The position numbers and the translations under genes are program-made. A stretch of 64,000 nucleotides of DNA from contig NZ_CP058983.1 of assembly GCF_019278465.1 (NCBI RefSeq), forward strand, positions 2,417,501 to 2,481,500. Direction: 5' to 3'. Origin of the DNA: Tenacibaculum sp. AHE14PA. GTDB taxonomy: Bacteria > Bacteroidota > Bacteroidia > Flavobacteriales > Flavobacteriaceae. The number at the start of each line of letters is the position of its first letter. The first letter of the stretch is position 1. This document shows, in pieces, positions 18,025-26,881 of the stretch. Under the pieces are notes generated by a model. The model did no database searches, was not told the DNA's origin, and was given only the letters and a program-made list of their open reading frames with translations.

Positions 18025-18397
18025 AAGAATTTTGTTTTTCCTTACTGCTATTTTTATAGTATTCGCAGTAAGTTATTTTCCTCACGATTATATTTTACAG
18101 ACTAAAGAAATATCTCTCTCATATTCATTGTTTTCAATATACCTGTTTCATCTTATAGCTACAATGATTGTTTATGCGATTGTAGAGCTAGTAGCCTCTA
18201 AATTAATTAATCAAGCAGGATATGCATATTTAGCCTCTGTATTTTTAAAAATCGGATTTTTTGTCTTGATTTTTAAGGTTTCGGTTTTTGCAAACGAAGA
18301 ACTTACACAGCCAGAAAGGTTTTCATTGGTAATTCCGTTGTTTATATTTTTAATTTCAGAAGCTATTGCCGTTTCGAAACTGCTGACTAGTAAATAG
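18017..18397 (+). CDS. Small membrane protein of the ATP-synthase leader region (DUF6168-like)
   Basis: 126 aa with about four predicted membrane helices and few polar residues. Its place between atpZ and atpB, overlapping atpZ by 8 nt, matches a gene commonly seen at this site in flavobacteria and annotated as DUF6168; by position it may play the part of AtpI (inference). No catalytic motif is visible. Confidence 0.75.
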   Translation: MIKRILFFLTAIFIVFAVSYFPHDYILQTKEISLSYSLFSIYLFHLIATMIVYAIVELVASKLINQAGYAYLASVFLKIGFFVLIFKVSVFANEELTQPERFSLVIPLFIFLISEAIAVSKLLTSK

Positions 18398-18462
18398 TTT
18401 CGTCGTTTTTTGATGGAAATAACAAGACGAAATAAGAATAGAAAAACTAAATAAAAAAACGG

Positions 18463-18493
18463 TTTGTAGTTTTAATTACAATATGTACCTTTG
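18463..18493 (+). promoter_or_regulatory. Promoter of the atpBEFHAG operon
   Basis: TTTG (18463-18466), a 19-nt spacer and TACCTTTG (18486-18493) match the Bacteroidota housekeeping promoter at both boxes and in spacing. The predicted start lies about 40 nt before atpB. This separates the synthase genes from the upstream bactofilin-atpZ unit. Confidence 0.82.
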
Positions 18494-18536
18494 CACGGAA
18501 ATTTACAGACCTTAATCGTATATTCAAATTAAAGAT

Positions 18537-19658
18537 ATGATGATAGCAAAAAAATCTATCAATTTTTTAACAATACTTGTTTTAGTTTTTACTTCTTTTT
18601 CAATTTTTGGTAATGAAAAAGATGACCCTTCGCAAGATGGTGGTCGTGTAAATACAAAGGAAGAGATAGAAGCTTATAAGAAGCATCACTTAGCAGATTC
18701 GCATGATTTTTCATTGTTTTCATATACAAATGATGCAAATGAGAGAGTACACATCGGTTTTCCTTTGCCAGTAATTGTATGGACAAGTAAAGGGTTAAAG
18801 ACTTTTATGTCTTCAGCATTTCATCATAATGATGATGGAAAAGTTGTTGTAGATGCAGGAGGTGTTAAATTAGCTAAAGTACATAGTAAGATTTACGAAT
18901 TAGAAGAAGGAGCTACCGTAGTTTCTTTTGATGAAGAGCATCATCCAGTAAAAGCGCATAAGTTATTAGATTTTTCTATAACAAAAAGTGTTTTTGGAAT
19001 GCTACTAGTAGGTTTGTTGATGATCTTCGGGTTTAGGTCATTAGCAAAAGGATATAAAAAAGGAGCAATACCAACTGGTTTTTCTAGAGTCTTAGAACCT
19101 TTGGTTTTATATGTTAGAGATGAAATAGCAAGACCAAATATAGGTGAGAAGCATTATCGTAAGTTTATGAGTTTTTTACTTACTGTTTTCTTTTTTATCT
19201 GGGTATCTAACATATTAGGATTAACTCCGTTAGGTTTTAATATTACAGGTCAATTAGCTGTTACAGTATGTTTAGCATTATTTACCTTTATAATAGTGCA
19301 GTTTTCAGGAAATAAAGATTATTGGAAACATATTTTTTGGATGCCAGGTGTACCAGTATTAATGAAAATTGTTTTAGCACCTATTGAAGTATTAGGTATG
19401 TTAACAAAACCATTTTCGTTATTTGTTCGTTTATTTGCGAACATTACCGCAGGGCATGCAGTAGTTATGGGTATTGCAGCTTTAATGATTACATTAAAAG
19501 CACAGTTTGGAACAGCAGGAGCTACAGGAGTTTCTGTATTCTTAACACTGTTCTTAACGTTAATTGAAGTTTTGGTAGCGTTCTTACAAGCGTATATTTT
19601 TACAATGCTATCGTCATTGTTTATTGGTATGGCTGTAGAAGAGCATGAGCACCATTAA
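18537..19658 (+). CDS. atpB: ATP synthase F0 subunit a
   Basis: 373 aa, about 100 residues longer than the E. coli protein. The extra part is an N-terminal signal-peptide-like helix plus a charged, histidine-rich periplasmic extension (residues about 25-140), as in other Bacteroidota. The membrane core has the essential arginine in LTKPFSLFVRLFANITAGH. Subunit a forms the proton half-channels against the c-ring. ATG 18537 is followed by a second ATG at 18540; either could be used. It is the first gene of atpBEFHAG. Confidence 0.96.
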   Translation: MMIAKKSINFLTILVLVFTSFSIFGNEKDDPSQDGGRVNTKEEIEAYKKHHLADSHDFSLFSYTNDANERVHIGFPLPVIVWTSKGLKTFMSSAFHHNDDGKVVVDAGGVKLAKVHSKIYELEEGATVVSFDEEHHPVKAHKLLDFSITKSVFGMLLVGLLMIFGFRSLAKGYKKGAIPTGFSRVLEPLVLYVRDEIARPNIGEKHYRKFMSFLLTVFFFIWVSNILGLTPLGFNITGQLAVTVCLALFTFIIVQFSGNKDYWKHIFWMPGVPVLMKIVLAPIEVLGMLTKPFSLFVRLFANITAGHAVVMGIAALMITLKAQFGTAGATGVSVFLTLFLTLIEVLVAFLQAYIFTMLSSLFIGMAVEEHEHH

Positions 19659-19703
19659 GAAGTAGAATAAAAATTTTGTTTAATTTAATATAAATCAATT
19701 AGT

Positions 19704-19892
19704 ATGTACAATTTAATAGGAGCAGGTTTAATCGTAATTGGAGGTGGTTTAGGTTTAGGAAAAATTGGTGGTAGCGCAATGGAAGCTATTGCTCGTCAAC
19801 CTGAAGCAGCTAATAAAATTCAAACTGCAATGATTATTATCGGAGCATTATTAGAAGGTTTAGCATTTGGTGCTTTACTTTTAGGAAAATAA
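19704..19892 (+). CDS. atpE: ATP synthase F0 subunit c
   Basis: 62-aa hairpin of two helices joined by the polar ARQPE loop. The ion-binding carboxylate is E51 in GALLEGLAF. The Gln of helix 1 and the Ser/Thr after the Glu that mark sodium-binding c subunits are missing (Leu and Gly stand there), so a proton-coupled ring is inferred. A stable hairpin follows the gene and may raise its mRNA level relative to the other subunits, as c is needed in many copies. Confidence 0.96.
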   Translation: MYNLIGAGLIVIGGGLGLGKIGGSAMEAIARQPEAANKIQTAMIIIGALLEGLAFGALLLGK

Positions 19893-19910
19893 TCCGAAAA
19901 ATTAAAAACA

Positions 19911-19946
19911 AACACTTTCTGCAACGGTTGGTTGCAGAAGTGTTTT
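19911..19946 (+). terminator. Hairpin after atpE (attenuator or mRNA stabiliser)
   Basis: AACACTTTCTGCAAC (19911-19925) pairs with GTTGCAGAAGTGTT (19931-19944) with one bulged T and a 5-nt loop, followed by a short TT. It lies within the operon, 34 nt before atpF, so it may partially terminate or protect the atpBE segment. Confidence 0.65.
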
Positions 19947-19979
19947 ATTAAACAATAAAAAAATACAAAATTAAGTAGT

Positions 19980-20477
19980 ATGGAAATTTTTAATGATTTT
20001 TCAATAGGGTTGTTTGCAATGCAAGCTTTTATCTTATTAATCTTGATTTTTTTGATGATGAAATTTGCTTGGAAACCTATTCTATCTGCATTAAATGATA
20101 GAGAAGAAGGTATTCAAACTGCATTAGATCAAGCAGACAATGCTCGTAAGGAAATACAAAACTTGCAAGCAGATAATGAGAGAATGATCAAAGAAGCACG
20201 TGCAGAAAGAGATGCAATGATGAAAGATGCTCGTGATATTAAAGAAAGTATTCTTGCTGAAGCAAAAGAAGAAGCAGAAGGCCAAACTTCTATCATGATA
20301 GAAAATGCTAAAGCAACAATAAAACAAGAACAACAAGCTGCAATCGCTGAATTAAAGAAAAATGTAGCAAATTTGTCTATAGATATCGCTCAGCAATTAG
20401 TAAGAAAAGAATTAGCTTCTAATGACGAGCAATTAAAGCTTGTTGAAGGAATGTTAAAAGAGGTTACTTTAAACTAA
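19980..20477 (+). CDS. atpF: ATP synthase F0 subunit b
   Basis: 165 aa: one N-terminal membrane helix (about residues 8-28) then a long charged helix rich in Ala, Glu and Lys (ALDQADNARKEIQNLQADNE) that forms the peripheral stalk dimer. Length and layout are standard. It lies 7 nt before atpH. Confidence 0.96.
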   Translation: MEIFNDFSIGLFAMQAFILLILIFLMMKFAWKPILSALNDREEGIQTALDQADNARKEIQNLQADNERMIKEARAERDAMMKDARDIKESILAEAKEEAEGQTSIMIENAKATIKQEQQAAIAELKKNVANLSIDIAQQLVRKELASNDEQLKLVEGMLKEVTLN

Positions 20478-20484
20478 GCAATCG

Positions 20485-21042
20485 ATGAAAGGAGCAAGAC
20501 CAGCATTACGTTACGCAAAAGCAATATTAAATCTTGCTAAAGAAACTAATAGTGATTCTTTAGTAAACGATAATATGAAGTTTATCGCAGGTACTATTGC
20601 AGATAGTAATGATTTAAAAAGAATGCTTAAAAGCCCTGTGGTTAAAGCTACAGAGAAACATAAGGTTTTACTAGCGCTTTTTGGTGATAAAGTAAATACT
20701 ATTGTTAAGGGTTTATTTAACTTGTTAGAAGAAAATAAACGTATGATCATGTTAGAATCTATTGCAAAGCAATATGCTCTTATTTATGATCAGGATAATA
20801 AAATACAAGTAGCTAAAGTTACTACAGCAGTAGTTTTAACAAAAGAATTAGAAGATAAAATACAAGCAAAGATTGTAGAAATTACAGGAAATAGCGCAGG
20901 TATAGAAAATATAGTAAATCCGAATATTATAGGAGGATTTATTTTACGTGTTGGAGATGTGCAGTATGATGCAAGTATTTCTAATCAATTCAACGAGTTA
21001 AGAAGAGAATTTGACAATAGTCATTATATTCCACAAATTTAA
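20485..21042 (+). CDS. atpH: ATP synthase F1 subunit delta
   Basis: 185 aa, OSCP/delta family, joining the b stalk to the alpha3beta3 head. The N-terminal helical bundle and the C-terminal motif NPNIIGGFILRVGDVQYDAS are characteristic. It sits between atpF (7-nt gap) and atpA (19-nt gap). Confidence 0.96.
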   Translation: MKGARPALRYAKAILNLAKETNSDSLVNDNMKFIAGTIADSNDLKRMLKSPVVKATEKHKVLLALFGDKVNTIVKGLFNLLEENKRMIMLESIAKQYALIYDQDNKIQVAKVTTAVVLTKELEDKIQAKIVEITGNSAGIENIVNPNIIGGFILRVGDVQYDASISNQFNELRREFDNSHYIPQI

Positions 21043-21061
21043 TTACATCAAATTATAAAAG

Positions 21062-22642
21062 ATGGCGGCAATTAAACCAGCTGAAGTTTCAGCAATTTTA
21101 AAGGAACAATTAACAAATTTCGAAGCGAAAGCAACGTTAAACGAAGTAGGTACAGTATTACAAGTAGGTGATGGTATTGCTCGTGTTTACGGTTTATCTA
21201 ATGTAGAATACGGTGAATTAGTAGAATTCGATGGCGGATTAGAAGGTATCGTATTAAACTTAGAAGATGATAATGCAGGTGTTGTATTATTAGGAACTTC
21301 AACAACAGTAAGAGAAGGTTCTACAGTAAAGCGTACAAAACGTATTGCTTCTTTAAGAGCAGGTGAAGGTATTGTTGGTCGTGTTGTTAACACATTAGGT
21401 CAGCCTATTGATGGTAAAGGACCAATTGAAGGTACTACTTACGAAATGCCTTTAGAGCGTAGAGCTCCTGGAGTTATTTATCGTGAGCCAGTAACTGAAC
21501 CAATGCAAACTGGTATTAAATCTATTGATGCAATGATTCCTGTAGGTCGTGGTCAACGTGAGTTGATTATTGGTGACCGTCAAACTGGTAAATCAACAGT
21601 TGCAATTGATACCATTTTAAATCAAAAAGAATTTTACGATGCTGGGCAACCAGTATATTGTATATACGTAGCTATCGGTCAGAAAGCTTCAACAGTAGCA
21701 GCTATTGCTAATATGTTGGAAGAAAGAGGCGCAATGGCTTATACTACAATCGTAGCAGCAAATGCATCAGATCCTGCAGCAATGCAAGTATATGCACCAT
21801 TTGCTGGAGCTGCAATTGGAGAGTTTTTTAGAGATACAGGTAGACCAGCTTTAATTGTATTTGATGATTTATCAAAACAAGCAGTAGCATACCGTGAGAT
21901 TTCTTTATTATTAAGAAGACCACCGGGACGTGAGGCATATCCTGGAGATGTATTTTACTTACACTCAAGATTATTAGAGCGTGCTGCAAAATTAATCAAT
22001 GATGATAAGATTGCTAGTGAAATGAACGATTTACCAGATTCTTTAAAAGGAATTGTAAAAGGTGGAGGTTCTTTAACGGCATTACCAATTATTGAAACAC
22101 AAGCAGGAGACGTTTCAGCATATATTCCAACAAACGTAATTTCGATTACTGATGGACAAATTTTCTTAGATGGAGATTTATTTAACTCTGGTGTTCGTCC
22201 AGCAATTAACGTAGGTATTTCTGTATCTCGTGTTGGTGGTAACGCTCAGATTAAAGCAATGAAAAAAGTATCTGGTACGTTAAAATTAGATCAAGCCCAA
22301 TATCGTGAATTAGAAGCATTCGCTAAGTTTGGTTCTGATTTAGATGCAGCTACTATGAATGTGATTTCTAAAGGTCAACGTAATGTTGAAATCTTAAAGC
22401 AAGCACAAAACGATCCTTATACTGTTGAAGACCAAATTTCAATCATTTATGCAGGTTCTAAGAACTTGTTAAGAGATGTACCAGTAGAAAAGGTAAAAGA
22501 ATTTGAAAGAGATTATATCGAGTATTTAAATGCAAAGCATAGAGATACTTTAGATACTTTAAAAGCAGGTAAATTAACTGATGAAGTAATTGATACTTTA
22601 ACAGCAGCTGCAAAAGAAGTTTCAGCAAAATTTTCAGCTTAA
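21062..22642 (+). CDS. atpA: ATP synthase F1 subunit alpha
   Basis: 526 aa. The P-loop is GDRQTGKST, and the family signature near residues 380-390 ([14 protein letters not shown]) is present, together with the arginine-finger region of that motif. It forms the non-catalytic nucleotide-binding sites of the F1 head. The catalytic beta subunit gene (atpD) is not in this cluster, as is usual in Bacteroidota. Confidence 0.98.
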   Translation: MAAIKPAEVSAILKEQLTNFEAKATLNEVGTVLQVGDGIARVYGLSNVEYGELVEFDGGLEGIVLNLEDDNAGVVLLGTSTTVREGSTVKRTKRIASLRAGEGIVGRVVNTLGQPIDGKGPIEGTTYEMPLERRAPGVIYREPVTEPMQTGIKSIDAMIPVGRGQRELIIGDRQTGKSTVAIDTILNQKEFYDAGQPVYCIYVAIGQKASTVAAIANMLEERGAMAYTTIVAANASDPAAMQVYAPFAGAAIGEFFRDTGRPALIVFDDLSKQAVAYREISLLLRRPPGREAYPGDVFYLHSRLLERAAKLINDDKIASEMNDLPDSLKGIVKGGGSLTALPIIETQAGDVSAYIPTNVISITDGQIFLDGDLFNSGVRPAINVGISVSRVGGNAQIKAMKKVSGTLKLDQAQYRELEAFAKFGSDLDAATMNVISKGQRNVEILKQAQNDPYTVEDQISIIYAGSKNLLRDVPVEKVKEFERDYIEYLNAKHRDTLDTLKAGKLTDEVIDTLTAAAKEVSAKFSA

Positions 22643-22653
22643 TAAAAGACTTT

Positions 22654-22694
22654 AATTTTAAGTATTGAGAAATTGTTTCTCAATACTTAAAATT
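22654..22694 (+). other. Very stable hairpin in the atpA-atpG spacer
   Basis: A 17-bp perfect stem, left arm 22656-22672 and right arm 22676-22692, with a 3-nt loop TTG, is extendable by two A-T pairs. No T-run follows, so it is more likely an mRNA processing or stability element than a terminator. Confidence 0.65.
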
Positions 22695-22714
22695 TAATAC
22701 TCAACACTATTCGT

Positions 22715-23575
22715 ATGGCGAATTTAAAAGAAATACGTAACAGAATTACTTCGATTAAATCAACAATGCAGATTACCTCTGCCATGAAAATGGTATCGGC
22801 TGCAAAGTTAAAGAAAGCTCAAGATGCAATTACAGCAATGCGCCCGTATTCATCTAAGCTTACTGAATTATTACAAAGCTTAAGCGCTACTTTAGATAGT
22901 GATGCTAGTGGAGAGTATTCAACACAAAGAGAAGTACAGAATGTATTACTAGTTGCAGTTACTTCAAACAGAGGTTTGTGTGGTGGTTTTAATTCTTCTA
23001 TTGTTAAAGAAACAATTAAGACTATCGATAATAAATACAATGGTGTAACTGTTGATTTATTAACGATTGGTAAAAAAGGGAACGATATTTTATCGAAAGA
23101 GCACAATGTTATTGAAAACAGAAGTGATATCTATGATGATTTAACTTTTGATAACGTTGCTGAAATTGCTGAAAAGTTGATGAATTTATATGTAGTTGGT
23201 TCTTATGATAAAATAGAACTTGTTTATAATCAATTTAAAAACGCAGCAACACAAATTCCACAGGTTGAGCAATTCTTACCAATTGAACCAGTAGAAAGTG
23301 ATGAAAACGTAACTTTAGATTATCTTTTTGAGCCTTCTAAAGAAGAAATTGTTTTAGAGTTGATTCCTAAATCATTAAAAACACAATTGTATAAAGCAAT
23401 TCGCGATTCTTTCGCTTCAGAGCACGGTGCTCGTATGACAGCAATGCATAAAGCAACCGATAATGCAACTGAATTACGTGATGAGTTATTATTAACATAT
23501 AACAAAGCGCGTCAGGCAGCAATTACTAACGAAATCCTTGAGATTGTTGGTGGTGCAGAAGCTTTAAATAATTAA
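22715..23575 (+). CDS. atpG: ATP synthase F1 subunit gamma
   Basis: 286 aa. The N-terminal coiled helix MANLKEIRNRITSIKSTMQI and the C-terminal helix with EILEIVGGAEAL form the rotor axle; SNRGLCGGFNSS is the conserved central motif. It is the last gene of this ATP-synthase cluster; atpC (epsilon), which often follows atpG-D in other phyla, is absent here. A bidirectional terminator follows. Confidence 0.97.
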   Translation: MANLKEIRNRITSIKSTMQITSAMKMVSAAKLKKAQDAITAMRPYSSKLTELLQSLSATLDSDASGEYSTQREVQNVLLVAVTSNRGLCGGFNSSIVKETIKTIDNKYNGVTVDLLTIGKKGNDILSKEHNVIENRSDIYDDLTFDNVAEIAEKLMNLYVVGSYDKIELVYNQFKNAATQIPQVEQFLPIEPVESDENVTLDYLFEPSKEEIVLELIPKSLKTQLYKAIRDSFASEHGARMTAMHKATDNATELRDELLLTYNKARQAAITNEILEIVGGAEALNN

Positions 23576-23592
23576 GAAAATAGTATTCTATT

Positions 23593-23627
23593 AAAAAAAA
23601 CCGAAACATTTATGTTTCGGTTTTTTT
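23593..23627. terminator. Bidirectional terminator between atpG and the cytochrome c peroxidase gene
   Basis: Eight A, CCGAAACAT (23601-23609), a short loop, ATGTTTCGG (23612-23620), then seven T. It is symmetric enough to stop both the atp operon (+) and the convergent peroxidase gene (-). Confidence 0.9.
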
Positions 23628-23638
23628 ATTATATTCTT

Positions 23639-24976
23639 TTAATTACAAATATCTTCTTGTGATTGTACATCGTTATTAGGAATACAATTGTCCGACAATA
23701 CCCTTTCTGGTGTATATCTTTTTAAGTTTTTGTCATCCAAGCTTTTTTCTACAAAAAGTGTAATTAAATTTACTTCTTCTTCAGATAAATTAAGAGGTTT
23801 AAATCGTATATCTAAACTAGTATCGGGTACATCTTGATTTTCTTTTATACCGTTGTTTTTATAAGCTATAATTTCTTTTATTGATGTAAATGATGATCCA
23901 TGACCATAAAAACCGTTGTATCTAACACTATATAACTGCGGCACTTTAAATTTGTAATTATCATTTGTATTTTGTGTAAAGCCACCACGTCCTTTTTTAG
24001 TAGCTTCATCTACAGGGCTTCCTAGAATGTCTCCGCCTTCTAAATCTTTCATTCCTAAAGCGATAAAATCCATCGAGTTTAAGGACGGTCCACTATGACA
24101 TTGATAACATTTTCCTTTGTCAAAAAATAAAATAGCTCCTTTTTTTTCAGTATTTGTCATTGCATTTAGATCACCTTTTAACCATTCTTGAAAAGGAGCT
24201 TCATTTGCTATCACTGTTCTTTCATAAGCAGCAATTGCTAATCCGGCATTTTTAAAAGTATAGCGCTTTTCTTCATTTACATTAGCAAAAGCATCGTCAA
24301 ATAATGTTTTATAACCTAAATTTTCAATTAAAGAAGAATTTATTTCAAGTCTATGAACAGTTAAACCTGCAATGGCTTGTGTTTCTATGCCTTCAAAGCC
24401 TAAATTATTGGTTTCTTTGGGTGTTCCTGTTGTCCATTGTGCCTGAGTGTTTATATTCATCCCTGTAGCACCAAACTGACCATTCCAAAGAGTTACTTTT
24501 TGATAGGCACTGTTTAATATTGTTGGCGATTTTATAGGTTGTACATCTACCATTTCATTGGTATAATTTTCGGCCATTGTTCTTATTTCACCTGAAGCTC
24601 CAAATCCGAAACCTCCATCACCAATAGCTTGTTTTTTACACGATTGAAAACCTGCCTTAGCATGATGACAGCTTGCGCATGAATACGTACCAATACCATC
24701 AGTATGTTTAGGGCTTTGTGCCAACGCAGTTTCGTGAAACAATAACTTACCTAAAATAACTTTCGCTTCTGTAATTGGATTCTTAGGGTCTTGCGGAATT
24801 TTGGAGTAGTCATTGCTTGATGGCAATATAAAATAGGATTTTTCAGAATTACCAGCTCTCTTAAAGAGGAGTTCACTTAGTTGAGTATCAATTTTCGAAA
24901 CAGGTAAATAATTTTCCTCGTTGTTACACGACACAATCACGAATGTGCATATAACTAATTGTATTAGTTTTTTCAT
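23639..24976 (-). CDS. Di-haem cytochrome c peroxidase-family lipoprotein
   Basis: 445 aa with a lipoprotein signal peptide ending at C17 (VIVSC). Two c-type haem motifs are visible: CASCH at 100-104 (next to an extra His) and CYQCH at 290-294, the arrangement of bacterial di-haem peroxidases and MauG-like proteins. The enzyme would reduce hydrogen peroxide, or oxidise another substrate, in the envelope using electrons from small cytochromes. Sequence alone does not separate peroxidase from MauG-like activity. It is a single gene, convergent with atpG. Confidence 0.9.
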   Translation of the reverse strand: MKKLIQLVICTFVIVSCNNEENYLPVSKIDTQLSELLFKRAGNSEKSYFILPSSNDYSKIPQDPKNPITEAKVILGKLLFHETALAQSPKHTDGIGTYSCASCHHAKAGFQSCKKQAIGDGGFGFGASGEIRTMAENYTNEMVDVQPIKSPTILNSAYQKVTLWNGQFGATGMNINTQAQWTTGTPKETNNLGFEGIETQAIAGLTVHRLEINSSLIENLGYKTLFDDAFANVNEEKRYTFKNAGLAIAAYERTVIANEAPFQEWLKGDLNAMTNTEKKGAILFFDKGKCYQCHSGPSLNSMDFIALGMKDLEGGDILGSPVDEATKKGRGGFTQNTNDNYKFKVPQLYSVRYNGFYGHGSSFTSIKEIIAYKNNGIKENQDVPDTSLDIRFKPLNLSEEEVNLITLFVEKSLDDKNLKRYTPERVLSDNCIPNNDVQSQEDICN

Positions 24977-25019
24977 GATTTTATATACGGGGAAAGGTTA
25001 GTGGGTAATGAGGTGTGCT

Positions 25020-25027
25020 CAAATTTA
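25020..25027 (-). promoter_or_regulatory. Candidate -7 element of the cytochrome c peroxidase gene
   Basis: On the minus strand the bases read TAAATTTG, an exact TAnnTTTG, 43 nt before the start codon. No clear -33 TTG is seen at the expected distance. Confidence 0.45.
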
Positions 25028-25070
25028 CTTACTAACTAATAGAATAAAAAAGGAAAATCCCTGATAAAGC

Positions 25071-26843
25071 TTAGTTTAATAACTGTTTTATCATGGTTTG
25101 AATAGAAATTGAATCTATACCACAAGCTTTTTGCAGCTCATTAACAGTTCCATGATCTATAAATTTATCAGGAATACCTAAAAGTTTTATAAAGCCTTTG
25201 TAGTTTTGTTCTGAAGCATATTCTAAAATAGCAGTACCAAATCCACCAGTTATAGTTCCGTCTTCTACAGTAATTATTTTATCAAACTGATTAAAAATAC
25301 TATTTAAAAGCGTTTTATCTAAAGGTTTTACAAATCGCATATCGTAATGCGCCACTTCTTTGCTGTTTTCTAATTGATGTATAGCGTCTGAAACATTGTT
25401 AGCAATGGTTCCGATAGAAAGTATGGCTATTTTATTTCCTTGCTTTAAACAGGTGCTTTTTCCTGTTAGAATTTTTTCAAAAGGAAGTTGCCATTTTTCT
25501 AGTTTTCCATAGCCTCTCGGATACCGAATTGCAATCGGATTTTCTAAGCCCAATTGAGCTGTAAATAAAATATTTCGCAGTTCAATTTCGTTTCGAGGTG
25601 CAAATATGATTAAATTCGGGATACAGCGTAAATAGGCCAAATCGAATACTCCGTGATGTGTTGCACCGTCTTCACCAACCAAACCAGCTCTGTCTAAACA
25701 AAATATTACTGGTAGGTTTTGCAAGGCAACATCGTGAATTATTTGATCGTAAGAGCGCTGTAAAAAAGTAGAATAAATATTACAAAACGGAATAATACCT
25801 TGCGTTGTCATACCAGCCGCCAAAGTAATAGCATGTTGTTCGGCAATACCAACATCAAAAGTACGGTCGGGAAATTCATCTAACATTCGTTTTAAAGAAC
25901 TTCCGCTTAACATGGCAGGTGTAATACCTACTATTTTTTTATTTTTATGTGCTAACTCGACAATTGTTTTTCCGAAAACATCCTGAAATTTTGTAAATTT
26001 ACTTGCTTCTTTAGGTAAAACATCTCCCGATATTTTATCAAATTTACCTGGCGCATGGTATTTTACTTGATCTAGTTCTGCTTGTCGCAGTCCTTTTCCT
26101 TTGGTGGTAATTACATGTAATAATTTTGGACCATCAATTTGCTTCAATCTATTTAATTCTGATAAGAGCTCTTCAAAATTATGGCCATCAATAGGTCCGG
26201 AGTAATTAAAATTTAATCCTTCAAAAATATTGTGCTGCTCAATATCAGCCCTTGGTGATTTTATCCGAGTTAAATAATCTTTTAAAGCGCCTACCGAAGG
26301 ATCGATACCAATAGCATTGTCATTTAAAATGACTAGTAAATTGGCATTCGTATCGCCAGCATGGTTTAAGGCTTCAAAAGCCATTCCGCTAGCAATAGAA
26401 GCGTCACCGATAATAGCAATATGATGTTTGTTACTTCCTTGTAATTTAGAAGCAATTGCCATACCCAAAGCTGCAGAAATTGATGTAGACGAATGCCCAA
26501 CACCAAAAGTGTCGTATTCACTTTCGCTTCGTTTTGGGAATCCTGAAATTCCACCTAACTGCCTGTTGGTATGAAAAATATCTTTTCGGCCTGTTAAAAT
26601 TTTATGTCCGTATGCCTGGTGCCCAACATCCCAAACTAATTGATCGTTTGGAGTATCAAACAAATAATGCAAGGCAATAGTAAGTTCTATTACACCTAAA
26701 CTTGCGCCTAAATGACCTTCTTTAGTTGCAATTACATCAATAATAAAGTCACGCAATTCTTTTGCCAATAACGGCAAATCATCAGCAGACAAACGCCTTA
26801 CATCCGAAGGAAAATAAATATTTTTTAACAGCTTTTTTGGCAT
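25071..26843 (-). CDS. dxs: 1-deoxy-D-xylulose-5-phosphate synthase
   Basis: 590-aa TPP enzyme that condenses pyruvate and glyceraldehyde-3-phosphate, the first step of the MEP isoprenoid pathway. Visible motifs: EGHLGASLGVIELTIALHY, WDVGHQAYGHKILTGR, the TPP-binding GDASIASGMAFEALNHAG...NDN, and FDVGIAEQHAITLAAG with the catalytic Glu. The length, somewhat below the E. coli enzyme, is usual for flavobacteria. It is divergent from rsmI with only 38 nt between start codons. A perfect -7 box lies 4 nt before its ATG, which predicts a leaderless mRNA. Confidence 0.97.
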   Translation of the reverse strand: MPKKLLKNIYFPSDVRRLSADDLPLLAKELRDFIIDVIATKEGHLGASLGVIELTIALHYLFDTPNDQLVWDVGHQAYGHKILTGRKDIFHTNRQLGGISGFPKRSESEYDTFGVGHSSTSISAALGMAIASKLQGSNKHHIAIIGDASIASGMAFEALNHAGDTNANLLVILNDNAIGIDPSVGALKDYLTRIKSPRADIEQHNIFEGLNFNYSGPIDGHNFEELLSELNRLKQIDGPKLLHVITTKGKGLRQAELDQVKYHAPGKFDKISGDVLPKEASKFTKFQDVFGKTIVELAHKNKKIVGITPAMLSGSSLKRMLDEFPDRTFDVGIAEQHAITLAAGMTTQGIIPFCNIYSTFLQRSYDQIIHDVALQNLPVIFCLDRAGLVGEDGATHHGVFDLAYLRCIPNLIIFAPRNEIELRNILFTAQLGLENPIAIRYPRGYGKLEKWQLPFEKILTGKSTCLKQGNKIAILSIGTIANNVSDAIHQLENSKEVAHYDMRFVKPLDKTLLNSIFNQFDKIITVEDGTITGGFGTAILEYASEQNYKGFIKLLGIPDKFIDHGTVNELQKACGIDSISIQTMIKQLLN

Positions 26844-26847
26844 AGCA

Positions 26848-26855
26848 CAAATGTA
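26848..26855 (-). promoter_or_regulatory. dxs promoter -7 box (leaderless layout)
   Basis: On the minus strand TACATTTG, then TGCT, then the dxs ATG. With the usual box-to-start distance, transcription would begin at or next to the A of ATG. Confidence 0.7.
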
Positions 26856-26869
26856 CTAAAACTTTGTTG

Positions 26870-26877
26870 TAGCTTTG
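26870..26877 (+). promoter_or_regulatory. rsmI promoter -7 box (leaderless layout)
   Basis: TAGCTTTG, then CCGT, then ATG 26882. The same 4-nt spacing as for the divergent dxs promoter; the two boxes are only 14 nt apart and face away from each other. Confidence 0.7.
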
Positions 26878-26881
26878 CCGT

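Noticed and set aside
18398..18432. Terminator before the atp promoter
   Set aside because: TTTCGTC/GACGAAA can pair, but the loop is about 20 nt and no T-run follows, so support is too weak.
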